Shown: positions 33,013-44,716 of the stretch, piece by piece | Layout of the letters: every line of letters starts with the position of its first letter | How positions within the stretch are numbered: the stretch's first letter is position 1 | Source: Cercospora beticola | Taxonomy: Eukaryota > Ascomycota > Dothideomycetes > Mycosphaerellales > Mycosphaerellaceae | DNA length: 64,000 nucleotides | Direction: 5' to 3' | Assembly: GCF_033473495.1 (NCBI RefSeq) | Contig: NC_088938.1 | Coordinates: 2,604,001 to 2,668,000 of the forward strand | Program-made: the position numbers and the translations under genes | Notes under the pieces: generated by a model | The model's database searches: none | Told to the model about the DNA's origin: nothing | What the model saw: the letters and a program-made list of their open reading frames with translations, nothing else

Positions 33013-33802
33013 ATGCAGAACAAGAGCTTGATGCGAGAACACGAGGATCGCGCCCTCATCGCGGCCAAGAAAACTCATTTTCCCCAGGAGGGTCGACGGT
33101 TCGACATCGTTCATTTGGACAAAGTCCGCACAGCAGGCGTCAGTTCTTCATGTTCTTGGAAGGAAGACTATCATTTGAGCACAATCAGCACACTGGTCGA
33201 GCCCTTCCTGAATGGATCAAATTCCCAGGGTCTCCAGACGGAGGAAATGCGTCAGGCGACCGAGATCCAGCGTGCTACGTGTGACTACCTGTACGTGGTA
33301 ATGTTCAGGTTGTATTATCTCGAGGGCAAGGACGTCTGGTGCGTTGGCCTGTACGGCTTGTATCAACGGTATACGGCGAGCTTCCGCCATCAAGCAGCGG
33401 CGCGTTTGGTATTGACAGATCCGCGACCAGATGCCCCTCGTGGTAGCTCGTCTAATGTATTCAACCAAGAGCAAGGCAGGGGACCTCTGCGGCGACCATG
33501 CGAAACTAAAGTCGCCGCTGGCAAAGAAACATCGCCAGCTCTGCGAGCACAAGTTCTTGCGCCTGTGTGGAGCCACGATGTACTATCGTGTGTGGAAGTT
33601 TGAGAACTGGAAGTGAGTGGCTGCATGTTGAGCCTCATGGATAGTTCAGGCTAACATTCGTAACCGCAGGGAACCAGTCTACGATCTGTTCAGGACTGTG
33701 CCAATGGACGCTGAGACCATGGACGCTGAGACCAAGGACGAGATTGGGCTGTCTCTGATTTCATGGACACACCCGAAAATCATTCGAGGCTGCGAGGGAT
33801 GA
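33013..33802 (+). CDS. Unrecognised protein, 202 residues
   Basis: Exons 33013-33294, 33419-33612 and 33670-33802. The second intron is strong (GTGAGT, AACCGCAG); the first is plausible (GTGGTA, TTGACAG). Features: a charged N-terminal helix (MQNKSLMREHEDRALIAAKK), then DLCGDHAKLKSPLAKKHRQL and CEHKFLRLCG, whose Cys/His spacing resembles a zinc knuckle, and an aromatic YYRVWKFENWK. Near the end the pentapeptide MDAET is directly duplicated by a 15-bp tandem repeat (about 33703-33732). It is head-to-head with the preceding unrecognised gene, which has a similar Cys/His style. No family recognised. Confidence 0.45.
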
Positions 33803-34534
33803 ACCATAGAAAGAGTGTGTTCCCACAGGAAGACGGGTCGTTCACCCTGAACAATAAGGGGAAGGCATAGGTCAGCTGTCTGGAGCGTAGATGAGTTCCA
33901 ATGGACGTTTGGAGAGCCAGGGTTACATTAGAAATCCTGAGCGTGAGGCCAGATAAGTTGCATCATGATGTGAGATATGAGTTTGGAAGTCTTTGAGGTA
34001 CACTCGACGTGATGCTCTGGGATGTTGTCGCAGTGCTTGTTGATGACAATGCATCAGTATGGCGGCAAAGGGATGGCGGATGGTGAAGGAAGGAAGAAAG
34101 ATCTGCCGATGATCAGCTGATTCGACATCAGCGCCACCTCGTCTCGTGATGCCATGCGTTATGCTCTTGTCTCGTCTCCGCACATCTCACTCGCGCTCTC
34201 CTCCATTCCCTCCGTCACACGCTTCCATGTCCCTCGCCGCTACCCTATCTCTTCACTTCCCCTCGAGCAATCACCACTCATTCCTCGATCTTGCAGTCGG
34301 CGCGAAAATGGCTGCTTGAAAGATAGGTCACGCGACGATGGCGGGGCCTTGCAGACTGCGGCATTGCGTCTACAACCAGATTCATTGAGCCACGAGAAAG
34401 AGCGTGCGAGTGCGAAAGTGTCGATATCAGCTCATTCACTTCGACGTGGACGCGACAAGCGTCCCAGGGATCACACCGGAAAGAGCCCTTCCAGCTGATT
34501 CGGATCTCACACGAGGAGGCCGAAGCTGCTTACT
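33803..34534. other. Intergenic interval
   Basis: About 730 bp with no defensible coding sequence; upstream region of the following 2EXR gene. Confidence 0.4.
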
Positions 34535-35451
34535 ATGGGCAAGCATCGGAAAGCGGTGCCCTCTGTGGCATCCAGCGCCATATCATCCGCCATCTCTTCG
34601 CGTATGACATCCGCAGCTCCATCCCGAGCTTCTTCGCCACGCCCGGCGATCAAGCCGTTCCGCTTCTTCGATCTGCCAGCCGAGCTGCGGATCCGAGTCT
34701 ATGAGCAGTTGCTGTGCACCAGAAAGCCATTGGATCTTGGTAAGCCATGAGAGTGGCCTCCGCTGCTGGAGCGGCACTGACTGGTAGCATTGCAGACCCT
34801 AGCAATTACCGTCTCGTCCACCCACGACTCTCGATCTTCCTCGTCTCACGCCGCATGTACGAAGAAGCTTACCAGATCTTCTACGGCCAGACGATCCGCC
34901 TCTTCCCACATCCATACCACGGCAAGTTCTTCAACACGAAGAAGCCGCTACTTCAGCGATTGCCAGTGAAGTACCGGGAGGTCATCACGAGCATCGAGCT
35001 CCTGTTAGGACCTGGCTGGCACAAGCCGCCGCGCTGCCATAATGTGCTCCCGGCACTTGGATTACGCGATTGCATCAGCCTACGAACCTTGAAGATCTGG
35101 GTGGATTGCGACCCTACTGATAGCATTTTCAATGGCTTCCGCGGCCCGAACGCGACCGAGGATACATATGTCTGGTTCTGCGTGGACATGCTACACGGCA
35201 TTCTCGAGCAGGTCCCTAGTATGGAGACTGTTCAGATTGATCACGATGAGCGAGTCAAGAAGCAGTCGCCATTGACGGCAGCTCTAAAGAGAAAGGTGGA
35301 AGAGTTTCACAAGAGATTCGGTTGGGGACCTTGCAGAAATGCGATCAAGGACAAAGATGTGGTTGATATACCAGGGCTGGAGAAGGCTATGGCGAGTATG
35401 GGCATCTCCAATGTCAACGAACCACCAAGAGTTGTTGAGATCCTGGCATAG
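34535..35451 (+). CDS. 2EXR/F-box-like protein
   Basis: Exons 34535-34739 and 34796-35451 (56-nt intron, GTAAGC donor, TGCAG acceptor) give 286 residues. A Ser-rich N-terminus leads into FRFFDLPAELRIRVYEQLLC, the F-box-like start, then HPRLSIFLVSRRMYEEAYQI and YGQTIRLFP, the standard second part of this dothideomycete family. The C-terminal half is helical, with no named domain. Likely intracellular; its role is unknown. Confidence 0.75.
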
Positions 35452-36060
35452 GATGGCGAGTACATGGCGTACGGCGTCAAATATTGAGGACTTCGGGTCT
35501 GACTTGTGATGGGCATGGTTCGTGGTTGTGCACGTGAAGCTAGGATACACACTTTCACTGCAGCCACACTCTTCCGGCTGCATTATGGGAACTGTGCGAT
35601 CGTCGCACACCACTATTGAGCTGTTTCTGCTTGCAAAAGTCGCTGACACGATCGCCCATTGACCACACAACATCATGTCCGTCTCCTGGGGAACATTTGT
35701 CTGCCGTTCCACGTTGTATCTCTTCAGGTCGGCTTTCTTACAATCAGTGAACATTGATTAGCCGAGGCATTCCAAGCCGGCGATAGGCGGCGATTAGCCT
35801 GGCATTAGCCACACGTCTTACGAAAGTGGGCTGTCGCTGTTTTACTTCCGAGCAGACAGATAGGAATCGTCGGTGGGGCATCATCGATTCTCATCAAATC
35901 TCCGTGGAATACAAAAGCTGCCTGACACTCGAAAGTTGTTCGACAAAAGAAGACATTAGCCCACTCCTTCACCTTGCTCTTTCCACACTTTTCTGAGCCA
36001 GCAGACGAACACACCCGACCACAAGGACAAAACAAAAGACAAGTCATCCATTCGACAATC
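35452..36060. other. Intergenic interval
   Basis: About 600 bp without a convincing gene; 3' region of the 2EXR gene and promoter of the alcohol dehydrogenase gene. Confidence 0.4.
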
Positions 36061-37367
36061 ATGGCCGGCTCCACGGATTACAGCTTCGAAGGTTGGATGG
36101 GCCTTGACAAGTCCTCTGCTGAGGGCAACATGGTCTGGCAAAAGTTCCCGAACCCCAAGACCTGGGAGGAAACGGATGTTGATATCGAGATCTCGCATTG
36201 TGGAATTTGTGGAAGTGATATCCACACACTGCGGTCCGGCTGGGGTCCAACTCTCTATCCGTATGTACCTCAATGGCTACCACTCCTGCCTCGACAACAG
36301 TATGCCATCGAAGGCATGAAGCATAGATGCTAACACGAAGCACACAGAGTCTGCGTCGGCCATGAAATCGTCGGCAAAGCCGTCCGTGTTGGATCGAAAG
36401 TCCCAGCGAGCAGAAACATCAAAGTTGGTGATCGCGTGGGTGTAGGAGCTCAAGCTCTTTCGTGCCTGAAGCCCGATTGCGAAGAGTGCGAGGCTGGTCT
36501 TGAGCCTTACTGTCGGCACAATATTGGTACTTTTGGCTCCAAGTATCCTGACGGCTCAATCAGCTATGGTGGCTACGCGGACTACAACCGGACGGACTCT
36601 CGCTTCGTCTTTCGCATCCCAGATGGAATAGAATCGGCGGACGCCGCTCCCATGCTGTGCGGAGGTATTACGGTGTACAGTCCATTGAAGCAGAATGGTT
36701 GTGGACCCGGGAAGAGGGTGAGCATTCAAGTTCACCTCAAAATCTGCTGATGTACTTTTTGCTAATTTCCTTAGGTCGGCATTATCGGTGTCGGAGGTCT
36801 AGGACACTTTGGTGTCCTGTTCGCAAAAGCCATGGGCGCCTCGAAGGTCGTCGGGATCTCTCGAAGAGCCGATAAGAGGGACGATGTGCTAAAAATGGGA
36901 GCTGACGAGTACATCGCCACCGAAGAGGATAAAGACTGGAACAAGAAGCATGCTCGATCGCTGGATCTGATCGTCTGCACTGTTTCTTCTCCGTCGATGC
37001 CGTTGTCGAAGTACTTGCAGCTTCTCCGCACCAAGGGCGAGTTCATCCAGGTCGGGGCGCCGGAGGACAAGTTGCCTGATATGAAGTATGTTTGAACCCA
37101 GCAACTCCTCAGCATTTGGAAGATTCTAATACTGACAAACTCTGTTACAGTGCTTTTGCTTTCATCGGCAAGGGTGTCAAGCTGGGTGGCAGCATGATCG
37201 GTTCTCCGGCAGAAATTGAAGAAATGCTTCAACTTGCCGCGGACAAGAACATTAAGCCTTGGATCAACAAGGTGCCCATGAAGGATGCCAACAAGGCAAT
37301 TGTCGATATGGAGGCTGGAAAGGCGAGGTACAGAATTACCTTGGTCAACGAAAAGCATGCTTCCTAA
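36061..37367 (+). CDS. Zinc-dependent alcohol dehydrogenase, ADH6/cinnamyl type
   Basis: Exons 36061-36260, 36348-36717, 36775-37085 and 37151-37367 give 365 residues; all junctions are GT-AG and in phase. Medium-chain dehydrogenase marks: HCGICGSDIHTLRSGWG and VGHEIVG (catalytic zinc Cys and His-Glu), CLKPDCEECEAGLEPYC (four Cys of the structural zinc), then Rossmann VGIIGVGGLGHFGVLFAKAM. Basic residues after the beta-strand (ISRRADKR) favour NADP(H). Such enzymes reduce aliphatic and aromatic aldehydes, including lignin-derived and fusel aldehydes; the substrate here is unknown. Cytosolic, no signal peptide. Confidence 0.9.
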
Positions 37368-37599
37368 GGTTGGACTTGAGCTGCAGTTGCGGGGAAATTC
37401 TCAGGCAAATAACAAAATCATCTTGACGATAGACTGGGAATAATTCGAGCTTCGTGGCCAATAGTTACTCTTGTTATGGCCATCAAGGTTGTCCATCAAC
37501 ATCTCAGAACCAATCAGGGATGTCGATGGAGCACCGCATTCGAGGCTACGACCAATGCCTCACCCAAGTAACTACAGAGAGACCACGTGTGCTTTCCCG

Positions 37600-39176
37600 C
37601 TACGTGTGACCCGTCAGCCAAGGATGCTGAAGAAGTTCACGAGCAGTCTTCCGATCTCGCGGTTGCCATTTGAGCATAGCGCGTAAGAAGGATAAGAATT
37701 CCGCTTTGCTTTGGCCACTGAGACATGTCAAGCGGTCTTCGAAGGTATCTGGAGAGAGCGGTGGGTCATTCTTCCATTTGCCTGTTGCCACCCCGTTAGT
37801 TCTGAAACTCATCGAGAGCAAGGCGAAGGCAAGCAACTTGACCTGACCTTGTTCGTCAAGGACCTTCGATGAATGGACACTTTGACGTTGCATTTCCATG
37901 GGCGGATGGCCTAGCAGGCCAACCATCTCTCCGATGTCTACTCGATTATTGTGATAGCCTTCTTCATCGTGGCCGTCGAAGAGATGCGAAACTTGTAGCA
38001 TATCCCACGCCTACAAATGTCAGCTAGGCTGCGGAGGCAGAGAGGCATGGAGTCTTACCACACACGCCGTATTCCAGATGTCTACTTTATGATCCCAAGG
38101 TAACTGAAGCAGTATTTCTGGAGCTTTGTACACCTCCGGTTGGAGTTCTGTGTAGGGGAACGTCGATCCGATTCGAGCTTCTCCGAAGTCACAAAGTATT
38201 GGCCTTCCGAAAGCGTGCCCTTGTGGATGTGGCAGTTTGCGGGAACCATAGATGGTTCTCCTCTCATCGATCACTTTGCGTGGCACAGGATCAGTTCGTT
38301 CATTCTCGGCGAAGGTGGAATGCACGCTGGTGTCTTCGATTTCCAACATGATATTTGACAGCTTGATGTCTGGTCACTGTTGTTAGACGTGAGAGCATGA
38401 GTCTTGTAGACAGCAGGGGACATACCACAATGCGTCAGACTGGCCTCGGTATGAAGAAAGTCCAGAGTCTCCAGCAAAGAGGAGATTGCGCCCTTGACAA
38501 GGTCTTCAGGGAATGGCCGTGGCGATCCTCCGAATCTCTGGAGGTTGAACAGGGTCGTGTGTAAAGGCTCGTGGACGAGACAGTAATGCCTGGAGCCATC
38601 TGTAGCAGGTAGATAAAACCAGTCCAGCAGATCTCGAATGCCGAGTCGGCCAGGGTGGGAAGATCGTATTGAACTCAAGTGGTCGTACGCCAGCTGCTCG
38701 AGATGGACATATTGTTGTGAAGTCTTGACGTAAACTTTGATTGCGACAAACTCGTCGTTGCTACAAGTTATATAGTCAGCGACACGAATTCGTTTGTGAG
38801 CGATACAGATGTACGTCTTATCTCGACAGAGCCAGACAGTAGAATTAGCTCCGTATCCCAGCTTGCCCACCACAACATATCGTGACTTTAGAGTATCCCC
38901 GATGTGTATGGGGTAGAACTGTTCGTGGCTGTACCCAGGCAGCCTCTCCTCCTCAAAAGGCTGTTCCGTCAGCTTGGTTTTGGTCGTAGCAGTTCTTCGT
39001 ATGCTCGTTCCACAAGTGACAGGAGAGAGAATCCGGCGAGTGCTCCGCACAATACTGTGGTAGACCGGCCGGGGCAAGCGTTTGGCGACTTGCGAAGAGT
39101 GTGAAGCGACAAATATACGCGGACACGTTCTCTGTAAAGTCGGGTTCATCGTCACGGGCGGCGCTATGACATTCAT
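37600..39176 (-). CDS. SRPK-like serine/arginine protein kinase
   Basis: Exons 38815-39176, 38426-38760, 38059-38369 and 37600-38010; 472 residues. Kinase motifs in order: YSHEQFYPIHIGDTLKSRY (the fungal SRPK lead-in), Gly loop GKLGYGANSTVWL, VAIKV lysine, catalytic loop HCDIKLSNIML split by an intron, CDFGEARIG, and KAPEILLQLPW. The spliced C-lobe (DIWNTACV, then AWDMLQVSHLFDG) completes the fold and ends ELLQHPWLTGH. The first intron (54 nt) is a multiple of three and stays open, so unspliced reading adds 18 residues. The N-terminal 80 residues are basic and could be a mitochondrial or unstructured leader. These kinases usually phosphorylate SR-type proteins. Confidence 0.85.
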
Positions 39177-39745
39177 TCACTTCCTTCGGGGTCATGGCTG
39201 GATATTCCGGACATGCTCAAGCGGGTGGCACAGCAGCGAACTTGCGCGGCTGGACCCGCATTGTGAAGGAGACGCGAGTCTTACAGTATCGAGACGACTC
39301 ACGCATATCCGCAATATGATGGTGGTGGAGAGAGAAAATCGGGTTCTTGCGCGAGTGTTTTTCCCGGAGAGCCCATGTAATGTGGCAGTCTTGTGGGCTC
39401 TTGTTGTTTTGCCGTTGACAGATAGCCTATTGTGTCGTTTGCCGTGGTTGTTGATGAGGAAGGTTCAATAATTGATTGGAAGTTTCCCGCGGCAGAGCTG
39501 TGCTCGCTCGCTGACCCACTTTCTCATTTGACAGCCAATGAACATCCTTCGATTAGTCTTTTGAGCCTGCGTGCTGACCCTCGCGTTCTACCTCGGCCGA
39601 TGGAGGGACATTCGTCTGGAGGTAGAGATGTTCGCGAAGATGTTGGTGTTGTATAGACCCTTTCCGTTTGAATCAACTTCTCTTTGTGGCCAAAAGTCGC
39701 AATTCCAGCACCACAGATTCCAGCCATAGCACACATTCATTCACA
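39177..39745. other. Divergent promoter interval
   Basis: About 570 bp between the kinase gene (minus) and the cytochrome b5/acyl-CoA dehydrogenase gene (plus). No coding sequence supported. Confidence 0.4.
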
Positions 39746-41456
39746 ATGGGAGGAGGTCCAGCATTGACGCGACAGGAAGTCGCCAAAGTAATGCTACACA
39801 CGCCTGTTTGCCACTCTTGCCACTGCTAATAGCTTGCCACAGCACACTTCCGAAGAAGATACTTGGCTCATCATCGACCACAAGGTCTACGACGTCTCCG
39901 ATTTCCTCGAAGCCCACCCCGGAGGCGAAGTCGTCCTTCGTCAAGTCGCCGGTCAGGATGCCACCGAAGCCTTCTACAACCTTCATCGCCAGGAGGTTCT
40001 CACACAGTATAAATCGCTATGCTTGGGAACATTAGATGGCGAGAAGGAGGAGGTTATCACACCTCAGCCAGGCGACCTGAGCAAGGTCCCTTACGCCGAG
40101 CCATTGTGGTTGAACCCAGTTTTCAAGAGCCCTTACTACAACGAGAGCCACAGGAAATTGCAGAAGGAAGTGAGGAAATTCACCGAGCAACACATCAAGC
40201 CCGAGGCCAGAGAAAAGGAGGAAGATGGAACCACGATATCGCAAGAGCTGATCGACAAGATGGCTGCAAACAACCTTCTGGCGTGTCGACTGGGGCCTGG
40301 TAAACATTTGGTCGGCAGAGAGTTGTTCGGTGGTGCAGTCAAGGGAGAAGATTTCGATTACTTCCACGACTTGATCGTCACCCAGGAAATCGTGAGGACG
40401 AACATGCGAGGCTTCCAGGATGGAAACATGGCCGGTATGACCATCTCTTTGACTGCTGTACATCAGTGGTGTAAGGATGATGAACTCAGGGAGAGAGTTT
40501 CGAAGGAGGTGCTTTCAGGAAAGAAGAAGATCTGTCTTGCTGTCACTGAGGCATTCGCCGGAAGTGACGTGGCAGGTTTGAGGACGACATGTGAGTTGAG
40601 CGAGGATGGACAGCACTACATCGTCAATGGCACGAAGAAGGTGAGTACAGCGGCGCGATTTGTGGCGGAATGTTGCCAATACTGATTGTCCTGACAGTGG
40701 ATCACCAACGGCGTTTTCTGCGACTACTTTGTCACTGCTTGCAAGTCGGACAAGGGCTACACTGTGCTGCTCGTCGAGCGAGACGACAATGTCGACACCA
40801 AGCTGATCAAGACTTCGTACTCGACTGCTGCCGGAACGACTTACATCGAATTCAACAACGTGAAGGTACCAAAGAGGAACATCCTCGGACCTGAGCACGC
40901 CGGATTCCAAGTCATCATGGCCAACTTGTGAGTTAAAGTCCTCCTGCTTCAAAATTTATATCAATACTGACACGAACACAGCAACCACGAGCGCTTCATG
41001 ATGTGCGCCATGGTCTCCCGCTGGTCTCGCACCGTTCTCGAAGAGTGCCTCAAATGGGGACACCAGCGTATCGTCTTTGGCAAGCCTCTCATCCAGCAGC
41101 CAGTCATCAGAGGCAAAATTGCAGCCATGATCGCCAAAGTCGAAGCCTGCCAATCCTGGATCGAGTCTATCACATATCAAATGACCAAGATGTCTTATGC
41201 GGAGCAGTCCAAGCAGCTCAGCGGCCCTATCGCACTCTGCAAGTTCTACTGCACGCGGTGCGCTCACGAGATCGCGGACGATGCCACGAATATTTTCGGT
41301 GGAAGAGGTATCACCAGGGGCGGAATGGGAAGCGTAGTTGAGATGTTCAACCGAACGAATAAGTTTGATGCCATTTTGGGTGGTGCTGAGGAGGTTCTGG
41401 CTGATCTGGGTGTGAGGCAGGCAATGAAGTTTATGCCAAAGGGAGCGAAATTGTAA
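39746..41456 (+). CDS. Cytochrome b5 - acyl-CoA dehydrogenase fusion
   Basis: Exons 39746-39787 (14 codons), 39843-40640, 40698-40927 and 40982-41456 give 514 residues. The first 90 residues are a cytochrome b5 domain: heme ligands in EAHPGGEVVL and YNLHRQEV. The rest is an acyl-CoA dehydrogenase: ICLAVTEAFAGSDVAGLRTT (FAD/substrate loop), WITNGVFCDYFVTAC, FNHERFMMCAMVSRW and IFGGRGITRGGMG. This b5-ACAD layout is known in fungi. The b5 domain could pass electrons to or from the flavin, though the substrate and electron acceptor are not settled. No obvious targeting signal. Confidence 0.9.
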
Positions 41457-41537
41457 ACTCGAATGTTTTGTCTAACTCTACTTGCAGCATCACTTGCATG
41501 TATATACTTCTGATCTGTTCTTGCACGACCCTCCTGA

Positions 41538-42310
41538 TTATGCTGGAAGACCTCCTTGGTAGCATTGGCTGGTGAGTGGCGCTTGCGCGTAAGTGTCATC
41601 AGCGCTAGACGAATGTCAGATATTGAACTCATTTTAGATGCAGACGAAACAACTACTTACCATCTCGGCACAAGCATAAGCTCAGCACATCCTTTTGGAG
41701 TCGTTCCCGCAGCATTGCGATAGAAGAGTCTGGGGCCATACAGCTCACCATCCGTCCAGCAAGTGAAGAACGTTCCAAATTCGTCGTTCTGGTCCGCTGG
41801 ATTGTCGTAACGCACATGGAAGATGCCCTTCTCTCCACCGTTGTCGATGCTGAATCCAGGTGTTCCGATCTCAGGTCCACAATCCCTGTTACTCCAACCC
41901 ACGTTCCTCCTGCCGAGCTCGTCTACCTCATTAGGGCCAGAAATGAGCATGCTTGCGAGATAAGCGTTGAGAGTGACGAGAGTGTTGCAGTCTGGGTCAG
42001 GGTTGGTGGCATTCACACTCCATCTTCGATAGCCGCACTGGTCTGAGCCATAACAGTGAGTTCCAACATAGCTCGTGAAGACGTAGCGGTTGAAACAATC
42101 AGTAGTGTATCCTCCGGTCTGGGAACCACTTGCTGTTGCCAGTGGCTGTCGTCTGTCAATGTCCCAGTTTGTTACACGACCCTCGAGTTCGCCGGCAGTG
42201 ATTATTGGCCAGAGCACGAAGCTCGTTGATGAGGAGAGAGCTTGTGCTGTGACTGAGCTGGTCGTTGCCAGGATGGCCAAGATGTTGCGGAAAATGATTG
42301 AGGACAACAT
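41538..42310 (-). CDS. Small secreted Cys-rich protein
   Basis: Exons 41661-42310 and 41538-41604. The 56-nt intron has donor GTAAGT and acceptor GTCTAG; without it the protein would stop at the TAA hidden in the donor. The spliced form has 238 residues, with a signal peptide at its N-terminus (MLSSIIFRNILAILATTSS) and nine Cys in the mature part (for example THCYGSDQCGYRRW, DPDCNTL, FFTCWTDGELYG, PRCADD, SQCYQGG). No catalytic domain or repeat is recognised. Size, secretion and Cys content fit an effector-like or cell-wall protein, which is inference. The second exon adds two of the Cys. Confidence 0.7.
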
Positions 42311-43024
42311 GATGGGCGATTTGCTGTATCTGGTGGAGCTTGCAAGACTCTCAGCAGTGGAAGAAATCAATACTACTTATATTTGTGTCTCCTGCCCTTC
42401 CAGACGAGAACCAACGCCTATCGCCGCGAGAGAAGTCGTCTGGTCGTACAAGGAATGTTAGAAGGATTCGCACTTCTGCGAGAATGGCCATATCAAGGAT
42501 CTTGGTGGGTCTTGCCTCGCTCGAAATAGCAATTTCGATATAGCTTAGCGCAATCGAATTCTCTTCGCTTGCAGAGCGTGGGATCTGGCCTTTCACAATT
42601 CGCAGGCAGAAGCAGAACGGCACGGAATAATGGCCGGTTGTCATACCCAGATACTTTCACTACTGCAACCTGTGGCTGGGAACACAAAGCGAAGGATTGT
42701 TTTGTGGTTACAGTGGATAGGAAACGGCATGTTCGGAGGCTTGATGCCTTGGCAGACTTTGACAAGCCAGGTCTGCTCCATTCTTATCATCCATATTGTG
42801 AGCAGAAGGACGCGGAAAAGAAGAATAAGTATCGTCGCGATCAATTACGATGAGAGATGGGTCGAAGATGCACAGAGCGACCAGCATTCAGATCGAACAA
42901 GCATCAGAGCATTGAGGAGGCAAGATGCTTGAGGCACGCTAGTGAATATAAGGATGCACTAGGAAGCATTTACGACAGTGGAGAAGAAATACATGGACGC
43001 CAGGAATAGACTGAATTGAGAATT
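42311..43024. other. Intergenic interval
   Basis: About 710 bp, promoter of the secreted protein and 3' side of the next gene. A plus-strand frame (42569-42853) has no support. Confidence 0.35.
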
Positions 43025-44093
43025 CTAACTGTTGACGATTCTATACGCTCGTTCCAAAGTCAGCACTGAACGACGGAGATACGTCAATCGCTCTTGCGGA
43101 GAGACGTGAGCCTTCTTGTCAATGGAGAACTCCACTTTATCCCTTGAAAGCCCAAGTTCTGCCATACTTTGAACCATCATTGCCAACTCGAGATGCTGAG
43201 GTCCACGGGACGGTGGGTGCGTGTTGAAATAATCTTCGACGGGGCTCTGAGAGTATTGCAACTTGAACAATCTGAAGCTTTTCCTTGCGCCAGGAGTGTA
43301 CTTCACAGTCCCGAGCCACCTATGCAGATGGTAGAGCCTGACCTCGTCTCTCATGTTGACAATGATTGTTTTATTCTCGAAGTAGAGGCTGAGATACTCG
43401 TGTCGAATTTGTCGGCAGGTATGTGCGATGCTCGGCGCGATGGGCTCGAACCAGTCCAGCTTGATGTTACTGGGCATTCCGGCGATGGATGTGGTGTATA
43501 TTTGATTTCGAATTTCGGCTGGTAAGTCCAGGAATCCAATAGCACTGCTTGCATGTTAGACACCTCGAAGAATTCGAAGATTGTATGTTCAGGACTTACC
43601 GCTTCGGGGCTGAGTGAAGAACTGCATTGAAAAGGGCTGGATGTATACCGCCGGCCGTGCTCGGATGAACTCGCGGGTGTTTCAGTCGAGCAGCATCGTC
43701 TCGCCGGAGCACCGTCTTCGAAGACGATGTGGCTCGAGGGAACCTATCGTTGGAAGCCTTGTGACCCATGAGCAGCGTGAGAGCCGCGCAGGCGAAAGCG
43801 TAGAAGGCAGTCATGATTGTTTTCCAAAGACCCTGGTCATCAAATGCTTCCATCGATGCTGCTGGACGAGTTTCATCGTCAAGCAAGGTCGTAGCTACTG
43901 CAGCCTTTGGCGATGCTTGAAGGTACGAAAGACCTTTTGCTCGCAGCATCTTCGAGCGTCTGTCTGCAAGCCTAGCAGCCTCACGGGCACGCCACCCAGC
44001 CTCTACATCCTCCCAGGCCTGCTGCTGAGCGATATTGATCTGGCGTTCTTCCAGGAGAAGAGGGATTTGACTCGACGGGAAGAGAGAAGCCAT
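43025..44093 (-). CDS. 2EXR/F-box-like protein with a predicted membrane helix
   Basis: Exons 43600-44093 and 43025-43544 give 337 residues from the ATG of MASLFPSSQIPLLLEERQ; the intron has a GTAAGT donor and GCAG acceptor. Order: an N-terminal helix rich in Ala, Arg and Glu (QAWEDVEAGWRAREAARLAD), a hydrophobic helix (IMTAFYAFACAALTLLMG), a basic linker, then the 2EXR start AIGFLDLPAEIRNQIYTTSI, which crosses the splice site, and IAHTCRQIRHEYLSLYF. The helix before the F-box-like part is unusual in this family. The upstream open frame to 44312 is likely untranslated. Confidence 0.65.
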
Positions 44094-44716
44094 GTTCGAC
44101 TGATCGGTATAGGAAGGCGAGATCTTGAGCTGTATAGAGCGCTGTATGTGTCTCGATGCTGGATCGCCGATTTGTGGCGAAGGGAATATGAGGCTTCCGG
44201 TACAAGTTGTTGTACTGATGAAGAGGAAACGACGTTGATTAAGTACTCGAAACGCGGGCTGCGGAGTGAACAAGTGCAGGTGGCGTTCACCAATCGAGGC
44301 CCGGGCCATCATCTAATACATTCACCCTTCCGCGAGTATAGCGATAAGCATTGGCTGATTAGTGGGTATAGAGAAGGGACATCGACGGATAATCAATGCT
44401 CCAAGTTCCATGATCTCATACCAAAAGAAAATTGGCATGTGGGCCTCGTAGAAACAAGATGGCACGTTGAACGTGAGAGGGAGGAAAGACCACCCATCAG
44501 CCAAGTAGTTGTGACTTTTATCGGAGCTTTTGGTTGCTGTTGCATTTCGCATGACAAACATCCTCGCCCATCATTGAAAGCCATACAAGCTTGCAGCAAT
44601 CGACTGAAGTGTTTGGCATAACTGCGTGAGTAATTTAAAACTTCGGGAACTTTCCAGGCATTGCAACTGCAGCTCGTTGAATTGCGGCCGCGAACAGAAC
44701 TCGAACGCTCAGTAGA

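Noticed and set aside
43614..44621. 335-codon plus-strand frame
   Set aside because: Antisense to the 2EXR gene with clear splice sites and domain; composition shows no family features.
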